Assembly: GCA_003255065.1 (NCBI GenBank)
Contig: QAOA01001066.1
Span: 246,900 to 310,899 of the forward strand
From: Cercis canadensis
Taxonomy: Eukaryota; Streptophyta; Magnoliopsida; Fabales; Fabaceae
Length of the DNA: 64,000 bases
Reading direction: 5' to 3'
The notes beneath the pieces are model-generated. The model had not been told where the DNA came from and did no database searches. It saw only the letters and a list, made by a program, of their open reading frames with translations. Below are positions 33,300 to 44,832 of the stretch, piece after piece. A program made the position numbers and the translations under genes. The first letter of the stretch is position 1; the number at the start of each line of letters is the position of its first letter.

Positions 33300-36200
33300 A
33301 TGTTGCGGAGGTATCTTCAACTTATTTTAACACTTTATTTGCATAGAGTATTTGCATTACAGCAACTTTATGGTTTAGAAGGTGATGGCGAACTTTATTT
33401 ATCTAAGTCCGCAGTTGTCACTTAGCTTTAATTCCTCTGATTTGAGAACGCTCAATTGATTTCACCGGGTATGACATGAACGCGGCATTATCAAGCCTAA
33501 TGCCCCTTTGTCTGAATTGTAGGTCGATTTTCGAAATATCATCTCATCGAACTGTTAGAAGGAGCCCTAGACATTTTGCAAACCAGGTACATAACTTGTA
33601 CTGTCTTAACTGTATTCACTACATGGTGAATATATTTTCACATGGCAGCCGATTCAGTAGAGGAACTAAATGTAAAATATAGCATTCTCTAGAACATATA
33701 CAATGCGCAGTGGACTTGGTTTGCTGTTGACCCATATGTTTTAATCTTTCGCTAGCAATCTCTGCTTATTCCCTGAACCATTTAGTCTTATCCTTAATTT
33801 TTATTAATCAATATTAGACCTGGGAATTGGGACCTCCTACATTTTTTTGGGTGATTTGTTGCTTCCAAACCAATCGTTTATTAGCTTAAAAGGGAAATTA
33901 TTTAGTATTTGAGCTATCCTAATCCCCTGGCCTTCAATTCAAATAGCTCAATTAGGGTGTGCTTGGCAGGAAAGAAAACAGGAAGAGTGAAAATCCATAT
34001 ACTTGCTTGGGATCAGAATGAAAATGGAGTGACCACCATTTGACTTTGGTAATTGCAAGTAATTAAGAGTATCATCATATTTTGGTTCCTGTGGACTTTA
34101 CTCCATTCAAGCAAAAATAACCAAAACAATTTCTGTCATTTTCATTTCTACTACATTTCCTACCCAAAACATGCGTAGTTGACTCCTCTTTGATTTATTT
34201 TAAATGTTCATCTGGGATGCAACACTCCTTGGTTCTATGTAAAAACAAGATATATGTATTGCTTAAATAAGAAATATGTAAAATAAAAAATAAAACAGAA
34301 AGGAGGTCAACGATGTTTAGAGACTGTGGCTACTACCTGATAGATAACGTGAATAAAGTCTTGTTCTGATTGGAGTAAATATACCTAATGACTGGTTGCA
34401 TACTCCAATGTTATGCTCAATTTCAAATCTAGATGGTTATGCCACCAATATAGGAAATATACAATGTTTAAAGCACGTAGTGCTCATCAGAGAGAGAGAG
34501 AGAGAGAGAAGAAGAAGAAGAAAGAAATGTTTAGCAAAAATAGTTCAAGAACCCTAGACCATCTTATAATTCTTCATGCGACAGAGTTTTCAGACCTGGT
34601 GAAGCATGAATTGTCACTCTTGCTGGCATGGGTGCCAGCTGTCCCTACATTGCATGAAGTATGAAAGCACTATGCACCCTAGGAATCATATAATGTGGCT
34701 GCTTATTCATGTCTCTATGATTTTGTGCCGGATTTCTAAGTGAAAATATGGTTACAAACTAACATTGGTGCAGTTAGCAATGCTGTAAATTTTTTCTTCA
34801 TATTTTCCTTGTTTGTATCACAATGAACAATTATTGTATATGTTGATATGATGCAATACTGGTGCTACCACTGCTCATCTTTATTATACTAATTTAATTA
34901 TAGGCATGCAAGGCAGGATAGGTGTTAGCTTTGCAAGTACAAATGTTTTAGCACCAGGGACAGTAGGCTGTATTAAATTAAAAGGAACAAGGATTTCTTT
35001 CTAATTTCATTGGATATTGATTTTCTCGACCAATAGTCTACACTAATTGGACAGTTGATTATGGAAATATACATCCCAATTTTAATCAGGTTCATATGGT
35101 ACCCTTACTTTGCAATTTATTTCTTTCCTTTTCTTCATTGCATGATTCAACAGATACCATCATACCTATCTTCACGGAAGAAATTCTCAACTGCATCTAA
35201 GCAAGGTGGGGCCTCAACTCCTGGCTCCACCAGCAAGCCACCTGAGTCTCACAGTTCACTATCAAAGTTTGTTGTTGGAAGTGCTGCTGTAGGTGCTGCT
35301 TTTTTGGCAGCTTACCAAACTGGTTACTTAGACCAATATCTTAAAAAAGAACAACATAGTCTTCCTCAGGCTGCCCAGATCCATGTTAGCAATGGTGATT
35401 CAAAAGACGTCCAACATTTAACAGAACAGTTAGATTCACTTACGAGCAAGAACTTCAATAATGAAAGTCCTGTTGTAGGGCATGCAGAGCAGGAGGTTAA
35501 CAACCATCTTCCTCAGGTTGAAAATGTAACAGAAGACCAAGTGGAGGACAAATTTGATAGTGCTGAAGAAGGTAAAGTTTCTGTGAAAGAAAACCAGCCG
35601 CCTCAACATCCTCAAAGCAGTGCAGCATCTGACAATCCAAGTAAAGAGTCTGTGCTACAATCAGAAGGAAATGTTTACGTAAAAAGCAGAGAGTCAGACA
35701 TTGCCACTGGACTGGAAGAGGGAATTCAACATGAACATACATCTATCCAGACTAGTGCAGTTTCAGATGATATTGGAATAAAAAGTATTCAACCACAACA
35801 ACAGGCAGTGGAGGAAAGAAGAAAGGTACTTGTCTGTTTCTTATGATTTAATGTATAGGTTAATTGTAAATAATAGCAGTCACCTATGTTGGTTAACTTT
35901 TATTATAGAATGTGAGCTTATTAAATCATTCAGTTACTTCAAAGCATGTTTAAGTATTATTTGACAACTGAGAATGGGTTAGTGAAGCCTTAACTCAAAT
36001 GCAGCAATTCTGTTATGCAGTATTATTTGTACTATACTGTTATGTGTTTGTAATTCTGCATCTACATTTGAACTTGTTATGTGTGTTCTGTACCTGAGGG
36101 GTTTTTTTGTATTGTAAATATTTAAGAAGAACATTCATGTTTGTTGCTATCATGTGAGGTTCTTTCCATTGTACTTCATTGCAGGACATATCAGTTAAAA

Positions 36201-39200
36201 ATATAGAACAGCCCCTTCCCCTCCTTGAGGCATATCACTTAAGGGATAAAGCTGAAGAAAGCACTCCATATTACTTATATAGCCAAGGGTTTGCTCAGAA
36301 CAGCCATTTTTCTGAAGAAAAAGAGGTTACTATTAGAATCTCAACTCACCCACCTCCTGTTTTCCTTTTTCTTTTTTGGTTGTTGTTTAATTATTTCTAA
36401 TCTTGATATTTTTGCTGAAAATAACATTGATCATGCATGAAACTAACTTATGGCTTTGAAACACTAGGCACCTAGTAGTGCAATGGAGGAATTGAAAGAT
36501 GGTTACATTTCTAAGGATGGGAAGCTGGTTGTTGACTTTTTACAAGCCATCCATGCTGCTGAGAAAAGGCAAGCTGATTTGGATGCTCGTGTTTTTAATG
36601 AAGAGAAGAGAGTATTGAAGGTTTATCCTCTAACATAATTTACCAATCTCATTTATTCAACACTGTATGCAACTATGCATGGTATATTTTGTTCTTTTAT
36701 TTATTATTTTTGGTTTGATTTGATGAGCTTCATAGTCTTAATTTGTGATAGCCTCTTTGTTCATATTAGGAAAAATATGAAAAGAAATTGAAAGATGCAG
36801 CAGCTAGAGAACTTATGCTCGCTGAAGAGGCAGCAATATTGGACAAGGTTATGAGATTTTTATCTTCTCTTTTATTCATGCTTAATATGATTTCCACTTG
36901 TGGGTTCTCATTCATACTTATGGATTTTCTTGTTAAATGTATATGCTTTTAACTCAATTATAGTTACTTATTCTTTACTGAACTTCATAGTTCATGTTGA
37001 AATTGAATCAACATCATTCTACTGAGTTTGACTCAATAATAGTTGCACGAAATTAATCAGAATCAAATTTGAACTCAGCCTGTCAGATATATTTTTGGAA
37101 AGTGGACAAAGCTTGTTTGTTAATCTAGCTGAATAATTTTCTTAATATGAGCTGTTTGCCTTTCCTTGGCTATTTTGGTCCAGAAGACCAGATTAAAAAT
37201 ATAAACTTCAACTTCATTTTTCAGGAATTAAAAAGAGAAAGAACAAAAGCAGCCAATGCTATCAAGTCACTTCAGGAAAGGATGGAAGAAAAACTGAAAA
37301 TGGAACTTGAACAAAAGGTGCACATTTTATTTTCTGTTAGAAATATAAAAACTGATTCCCCTTCTCTCTCTCTCGCTCTCTCTTGCTACCCTATCTGCTG
37401 TCAGCATATCATATTTGTTGCCAATCTTTGGTAACTGCAGGAAAATGAAGCAGAAGTGAACTTGAAAAAAGTTCAGGATTTATCAAAAGCGGAGTTGAAT
37501 GCAGCCATAGCAAATGAGAAGGCAGCCCAAATTGAAAAAATGGCTGAAGCAAATATTAATGTGAGGCTTCTGCTAAAACTAAGGACGGATATCTAGATAA
37601 GTAATAGTCTTCAGTTCTATGTTCCATGGTTTAACTGCTTAATGAGGGTACCTTTGATGATTTTATGAAAAGGGATATAATTTTAAAAAGTGCCTATGGT
37701 AGAAAAAACGCTGACAATAGTTGTTTAGGAGGATTGAATGCATGAAGTATCAAGAAATTGAGTTAATAGTAGAAAAGGCAAAGCAATGGAATTCCTGTAT
37801 GTTCTGGTTATACTAGGACCTAAATCTTTATGTGCTCTGAGAATTGAAATAACAGCCCACCTATTACTGTTTGGATCTTCTCTATTTTAGAGGACAGACC
37901 TTTCTGTGCATCATAATGAAATGTTGAACAAATTGTCTACAGAGAAAATGCTCATTACATATGCATCAAGGCTAGTTGATTGATTGAAAGAAAGTTGAAA
38001 CAAAGTCAAAATCTTGCCTTAAAAAAATATGGTATTCCATGGCCCTTGGATATAGGAAGATGAATCACATCATTCATCACTCTAATTTTACTTGTGACAG
38101 TGCTATTCTTCATTTTGAAAATAGACGAGTCACCATTTTGTCAATGGGTACCATTATTTTCCTTCGGTAGCATATGTTGTTAGACAACTATGTATTGACT
38201 GTTCTGATATTAGTAGGAAATTTATCACAAATGTAATCAGATAAGTATTAACCAGAGTAAACAGCACTCCTTGTTATTGAAAAGGACAAAACACTGGTTA
38301 TACATTTTTATAGTTAGTTGCCTAATTTGAACTCTTACCTTGGTTAGAAGCTTAGTTTGGGTTTTATATATACACTTGTTAAATGAACACACATACCTAT
38401 TGACTTTCTTTCACTTTTCTATATATTTCATTAGCCATTAACCGAATCGGAGTTTGAATTATTTCAATTTTTCCTTCCCATCAATTCTAGATAAATGCCT
38501 TGTGCATGGCATTTTATGCACGATCTGAAGAAGCTCGTCAAAATCATGCTGCGCACAAGCTTGCTTTGGTAATTTATTTTTTCCTTTTGCCTTTTTTTGT
38601 GCTATTTAATATGCCTCAATAGAAGTTGATTAATTTTTTCAGTCCTGCTAATCAGTTTCTTGTTGCATGTGCACGTATCCTGCAGGCAGCACTTGCACTG
38701 GAAGATGCACTGTCCAAAGGATTGCCCATTCAGGCAGAAATTGCATCTTTACAGTCTTATCTTAAAGGTATAGATAAAGATTCAATTTTAGATTTGGTGC
38801 TAGCATCCCTTCCTGAAGAGACACGGAATAATGGCGCTGATACTCTATTGCAGTTAAATCAGAAGGCAAGTTGTGCGCTTGTCTATTGTTGACTTTAATT
38901 GACACCAAGTCCTATATAAAATTGTTACATTTCTCATTTTCTCTAAATTGTTATCACTTTGCAACATTGTTAACTTTGTTTATATATTTTTTAATAAGTA
39001 ACCTTGTTAACTTTGTTTCAGTACATCTGCTAGCACTGATATTTGACCTGTCTGTTGCCACATTAACTATGGATGAACTATCTAATTTTGGGTTTCAATC
39101 ATGAATTTTGCTTATTACTTTCTGTTCTTTTGTAGTTTGATACCTTAAAAGGTACACTACGACACTTCAGTTTCTTCCCACCGGGAGGTGGAGGTATCTT

Positions 39201-39715
39201 GGCGCATTCTTTGGCACATATAGCGTCCTGGTTGAAGGTATGTAGATAAGCGACCAACATACCACTTAAGGATGTGCTTGGTTGGAGAGAAACTGGAAGA
39301 AGTAATCAGTGAAGGGGGAGTGGATGTTGCAGTTTATCTAGACATTATAGTTGCATACATACATCAACAATTGTTATTCCTTCCTTTCCACTCCTATTTT
39401 CACTTCTGCCAAGCATATCCTAAAACACCAAATGTAACTCAGCTAGAGTTATTTTCATGTTTTCCGTTGGCTTGTGTTCAGGTTAGGGAAGTTGACCAGT
39501 CAGGTGATGGGATTGAATCTGTCATAAATAAAGTTGAGAGTTACTTGGTTGAAGGAAAACTTGCTGAAGCAGCAGATGTTCTAGAAGAAAGTGTCAGAGG
39601 CACCCAAGCTGCAGAAATTGTTGAAGATTGGGTCAAGCAAGCAAGGAACAGGGCTATTTCTGAGCAAGCTCTAACTCTTCTTCAATCTTATGCTATGTCC
39701 ATTAGCCTTACGTAA
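33300..39715 (+). CDS. MIC60: MICOS subunit MIC60 (mitofilin)
   Basis: Twelve exons join in frame to 641 residues: 33300-33310, 33523-33586, 35154-35825, 36185-36325, 36468-36620, 36770-36847, 37225-37317, 37441-37560, 38491-38568, 38686-38865, 39136-39237 and 39482-39715. The N-terminus is an Arg-rich mitochondrial presequence (MLRRSIFEISSHRTVRRSPR). A transmembrane segment lies at about 64-82 (VVGSAAVGAAFLAAYQTGYL). Then come an acidic variable part, a long coiled coil, and the conserved mitofilin domain at the C-terminus (FDTLKGTLRHF, PPGGGGILAHSLAHIAS, ARNRAISEQALTLLQSYA). MIC60 sits in the inner mitochondrial membrane, forms crista junctions and links the two membranes; in plants it also has a reported role in lipid transfer. 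Exon 1 codes only three residues and two bases. The intron after exon 10 begins GC (aag|gcaagt). Ortholog recalled: At4g39690. Confidence 0.94.
34490..34523. repeat. (GA)n/(GAA)n microsatellite in MIC60 intron 2
   Basis: A simple tract of GA repeats changing to GAA repeats. Confidence 0.9.
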
Positions 39716-40779
39716 ATCTCAGTTTTGAATATTTACCAAACCATATTGATTTAATACCTAAGCTTGCAGAGGTTGTGTGATTCTCCCATATTAGCCAAAA
39801 CAAATTGCCCGAATTTCAACCCAGAAGAAGAAAAGTTTATGTTTTCCTTCATAGCAGTTGAAATTCGCTGATTTTTTTTTTTTTCATTTTTTTTTGGTTA
39901 CATGTATGTAACACCAATGGTTTTTTTTTTTTTTTTTCTTTATTTTTGACTATAGTGATGTCAGTCTCTGTATAATTTTTGCTCCTGTTTTTCCCGGTGA
40001 CTTAGAATGTTAAATTGCTCACGATGGGAAAATTCAATAAAATACCAGAGGCCAACAGGACGAGAAGATTGAATGCCAATCTGTAATTTTCAAAATTCAT
40101 TGCATAGTCCTCTCTTTTCTTGTGTGATGGTAAGTACTCAACCGTTTTCTTTTATTTATCGATTATGATTTTATAGGTGGCTGGGTCACAACATGGCAAA
40201 CTTATTCAAAGTAATTGGATGTTCATATAGGGGTTTCTTATGCTATTTATATATAATATAACATAGTGTCACATTATTTGATACGTTGTTTTTTTTTATA
40301 TGATTATTTTATACATTGTTTAAACTTAGTTAGTATATAATTTAAATTTTATTATATTCACATCTAAATTATATTTTTAGAAAAAAAAATTAAATGGATT
40401 TAATGAAACTTAAATTGTTTAAATTAAAGTGATTTTTTTTTTTTTGTCATCATGGAAAAATTAAGAGGTAAATAATTTAGTCCAGCTCAATTCTATCACT
40501 TGGCATGCAAGTGTCATATAATATATAGGTTTAAATAATATAAAGTACATTTTTATGTAACATTATGACAAAAAAAAAAAAAACACTTAGCTGGGTGAAT
40601 GAACAGAAAATAGAAAAAGAAAATCTCTGGTCCAACTAAAAGCTTTTATTATTATTGACCGAAGGAATGGAGGTACAAAGTGCACATCCAATTGGACTTT
40701 TGTGAAGATTGCACATGAAGTAACATAACTTCCAACTAAGGAACACCACTGATTGCTTGCTTCAATCATTGAATTTTAA

Positions 40780-41618
40780 GGGTATGTTTGGGAGTTCTTT
40801 TGGAGGGGAAAGGAGAGGAGAGGAGAGGAATGAGAGAGTCCACTCCCTTGTTTGGGAGTTTTAAGTTTGAAAGGGGAAGGAGACCAAGGGTTAAACTTTG
40901 ACCCTTGCACTCCTTTTTTCATTCACAAATTTCAACCCCCCAAATTGGGGGGTTTGGAGGGGTAGAGAATTAATTTACTAATTTACCCATACTGTCTGCC
41001 ACCATTGAATTGTTGGATAAGAAAAGAAAGCAAAAAAGTTGAAGTTTTATGTTTAAATTGTAATTCTTTTATATTTCTAATTAAAAATTTTAATTATATC
41101 CATCTAATGAAAAAAATTATAAATAATCCCTTTTATCATCACTCTAATTTAATTAATTGCAACCCATAAAGCAATAGAATTTGCATAATTTTTCAGATGC
41201 ACAGTTTATTTTCTTTTTGAAAATATATAGTATATTAATTTTTTTATGACTCATTAGAAGCAATAAGTGTATATTATATATTAATAATTTAATATTTATG
41301 AAATTTTACTTTTTTATGAAAATGTACTTAATTAGAGTATGAATTCGGTTATTGTCAATTTTTATTTTTTAATAAATAAATAATAATTACATTTATAATT
41401 AAAAAATTGAATTAGAAAAAAAGAGTGAAAAGATAATAAAGGGTAAACTAGTAAAAATATTTTACAATAAGACATTTCCTTCCATTTCCTTTCCTTTTCC
41501 TCATTTTAATCATCCAAACAAAGGAGAGGAAAACCCCTCCCTTTCCTTTCCCTTCCTTTCCCTCCCTTTCCTCTCCTCTCCTCTCCTCTCCCCTCCAAAA
41601 AGACTCTCAAACAGAGCC
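40780..41618. mobile_element. PIF/Harbinger-like MITE with TAA target-site duplication
   Basis: 839 bp. The left end GGGTATGTTTGGGAGTTC and the reverse complement of the right end, GGCTCTGTTTGAGAGTCT, both continue into ttttggaggggaaaggagag-like purine tracts. TAA flanks both ends (40777-40779 and 41619-41621), the 3-bp duplication typical of Tourist/Harbinger elements. The internal part is AT-rich with no transposase. Confidence 0.7.
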
Positions 41619-42108
41619 TAAAGGAAAAAAGAAAAGACAAAGGTGTTTGCTCATTTAGACTTTAATTAATTTTAATTTTTGTTTTATAGTTTTAATTTTT
41701 TATATATTTATACTTAGATATGTAAATATCATTCATCTTATTTTCTGCATCAAATATAAACCCGAATCCACTCCACAGTCTTAATCAGAAGTGGTGGAAT
41801 ATCAACCTCTGCAAACTAGTTTGTTTAGGGTAAAATTAAAATAAAAACGCGGGCCCTCTTTGTCGAAAGAGAGAGTCTAATTGCGTTGCGGTCATGCATT
41901 TCTTAATAATTTAAGTATAGAAAAACAACTAATCACTGTTGTTGCAGCTGGTATAGAGTCCTAATCATTCATTATAGGAATAACAGCAAGTGCTTGCAGG
42001 GCGAGGTAAAATCAATTGAAGAAAAAATCGCAACCACTTTCTCCAGCTTGTGCAAATAATATTAGTAATAATAACCAATTTTGAATAGTTAATCAGCCAG
42101 TCCTTTAA

Positions 42109-42490
42109 GGTTTTTTCACCTAAATATTGTATTTTGATAATTTATTTATTTTATTATGGTAATTTTAAAACTATTTATCCTAATATTATAATTTTTAAAA
42201 AAATAAATGTTATCAGGTGAGGCCTATTGGACATACCTCATGTCATGCCATGCCATGTATTCTTTGAAAACATGTCATATGACATGTGGCGTGTCTCAAA
42301 TGACACGTCACATACTATGTGATATGTTTTCAAATGACATGTTGCATATCATATGACATGTTTAGTGAGACTCATCTATTAATATTTATTTATTTATTTT
42401 TAAATGTAATATTATGATAAATTATTTAGAAACTAGAATAATAAAATAAATAAATTATCAAAATATAATATTTAAGTCAAAAAATTAACC
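42109..42490. mobile_element. MITE with palindromic core
   Basis: Long inverted arms: taaatattgtattttgataa and atttattttattat on the left, with the reverse complement at 42,430-42,480. The core, about 42,220-42,370, repeats acatgtcatatgacatgt-type words; 42270-42287 is a perfect 18-bp palindrome. About 380 bp, no coding sequence. Confidence 0.55.
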
Positions 42491-43964
42491 TTCAATTTGG
42501 TTTACCTCTTGCTGCTAATAATAAGATCATTTCTTATGATCAATCCTAATAATAGAATAAAAAAGTGACTTTTTTTAAAAAAAATTATAAGCCATGATTC
42601 AATTGTTTATAGTTTGCGAAACAACATAATAATTTTTTATTAACGATTATTTTTAAATAATTAAAAATTCTGCAAAATCATGGTATTTTTCCTCACCGAA
42701 AGAAATCACGGTATTTTATTACGAAATACCATCGACTGCCAGTCGCTGATTTTTCAGGCAACTCTTCCATTTATTACCCTTCTCACCTGCACACTACTGT
42801 GTGAAAATAGCATATGCCTAATGCCTGTGTATTGGGGGCATATTTGAATATTTAATTAATTATATACACTTTAGCCAACTAAGAGAGACAGAGAGAGAGA
42901 GAGAACGACCAAAAAGAAATTGAGATACTTGAGCTGATTCTTAATGGTGGCTTGGCTCAAAACACAACCGCAAAGGCTCGGCTCAAGAGAAAACCCACGT
43001 GACAAAATTGGTAGTGTGGCTCCGTTATCGTTAAACTATTAATTTGTGTAACTAAAAAAATATAAGAAATATCTCAAATTAACTATTTTTTTTAAGCTCA
43101 GATAAAATTTTAATAAGCATATAATTCCTTCTAATGCAGATGAAACCTAAAATTATTTTTTTTAATTGAGAAAAGCCTAAACTTAAAATATTACTTTACT
43201 TTTCTTCTATGGTTAACTAAAATATTACTCTTTTTTTTTTTTTTTTTACAAAAACGCATAATGTAAAAAAGGAAGGAGAATGCAATATAAAATTAACAAA
43301 TTAAAGAAAGTTAAATATTTTTTAAATAATTTATTATTATTATTTTCATAGAATATAATTTATTATTTTAAAATTTTAAAAAGGACTCAAAGAATATAAT
43401 ATCTAGAATTATTCCTCTTTACATTTTTTATTTAAAAAAGATAAAAACTCTAACATCTCATGTCACAAATAAAATACTAGACCTAAGTCATTAAATTTAA
43501 AAATTATGTGAAATAAATCACTTTTTAATATAAAAGCTTAAGGCAAATGAACAAAAAATATTTAAGATAGATGAAAAAAATTAATTTTAATTTAAGACAC
43601 GTTTTAAATATAATTATAAATTATCAAATAATATTTAAATTATTTTTGGGCTTACAAATTTTAAATTTGTAGTCAAAATACTAATATATAAATATATAAT
43701 TAATTAATTGTAAGTTTAATAATTTCTCTATCCATTTTTTTATCCAATTTAATTTATTTTTCTTTTTGGCCATATTGGATGTAATAATATAACTCCGTCG
43801 AAGTGAAGGTTAAGAGCCGAAGCCTAGCCGTTTTAAGCTCTGGGCTCCAACTTGTCGGTGGTCTTGTGACGGCGACAATGTGAGAACACCCAAAGTTTGT
43901 TCAGCTCACAGACAGTGAGTCTCCATGAAAATGAAAACGTAACACTCAAATAAGAAGGCTAAAA

Positions 43965-44832
43965 TAGAAAAAACAAAGCACACTATTTCTCTTACCGAAG
44001 GCCCTACCTTCTCCATTTCTCTCTTCCCTTATCTCCTTCGTCACGCTCCCTTCTCTTCTACGAAACCAATACATGCATCACAGAGCTTACATGTTTCTCA
44101 ATCTCTAAAGGTCAGTCTTTAGCTGTTTGCATTGATAAAAATTGTGAATTCTACTAGTTCCGTGCATTCATTCCACTGATATTCCAGCATTACTTGCATT
44201 TCGCTTTAACCAGTTTGATCTTTCATTGACTAGACAGTATATCCAAGGACTGGATCTTGATCTACTGCTTTTTTCTCCGAATCTTGTTCAAATTCAGTCG
44301 AATATATCCAAGGACTCGGTTCTTGTATGATTTGGTTGCGTTTTACTCTAATTGCTTACTGAGAAAACCAAAACGGAAGCTAATCTAAACAAATTTTATC
44401 TTGTGTTTATCATTCTCCCTTGGTAAAAGTCTCAATTCAGAGTAGATTTTGTAGTGCAGGTGGAGTGCTAGTGCTTTAGTGATTGATCTGATTCCTTTCT
44501 TTTTTTGGTTTTTTCCCCCTTTGCACGGTCCACCGTCGGCATGTTGATAATTCCGAGTGCTTTCATTAGCTCTCATTGTTCTTTTAATTTGTTGAAGTTC
44601 CACCATAGGATGGATTTGCTCCCTTAGTGAGTCCTCGTCAATTACGGTTGAGATTTTTCGTTCATTCATGTCCGATTTCAATCCATATTCCTCGGTTGTT
44701 GATGTTATTTTTTACTTGGCAAATTGGTGTTCGGCAGGAGGCTTTGGTGTTCTGACTGTCTCTCCCAGTCTAGATCTGGAGAGGGGCAGGTTTCTGGATT
44801 GATCTGCTTGGGAGTCTTTAAGTAAAGCAAAG
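43965..44832 (+). promoter_or_regulatory. CSI1 5' leader: non-coding exon, UTR intron, uORF
   Basis: A pyrimidine-rich leader ends with the donor ctctaaag|gtcagt at 44,110. A good acceptor (ggcag|gaggc) lies at 44,737, predicting a 627-bp leader intron. The leader exon carries an 11-codon uORF (44073-44108, MHHRAYMFLNL) that stops two bases before the donor. The transcription start near 43,965 is a guess from base composition. Confidence 0.5.

Larger units (their letters stand above)
39716..43960. other. Intergenic region between MIC60 and CSI1
   Basis: About 4.2 kb with the MIC60 3' UTR at the left, two MITEs (40,780-41,618 and 42,109-42,490) and the CSI1 promoter at the right. No gene is supported. 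The rest is AT-rich with several homopolymer tracts. Confidence 0.6.
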
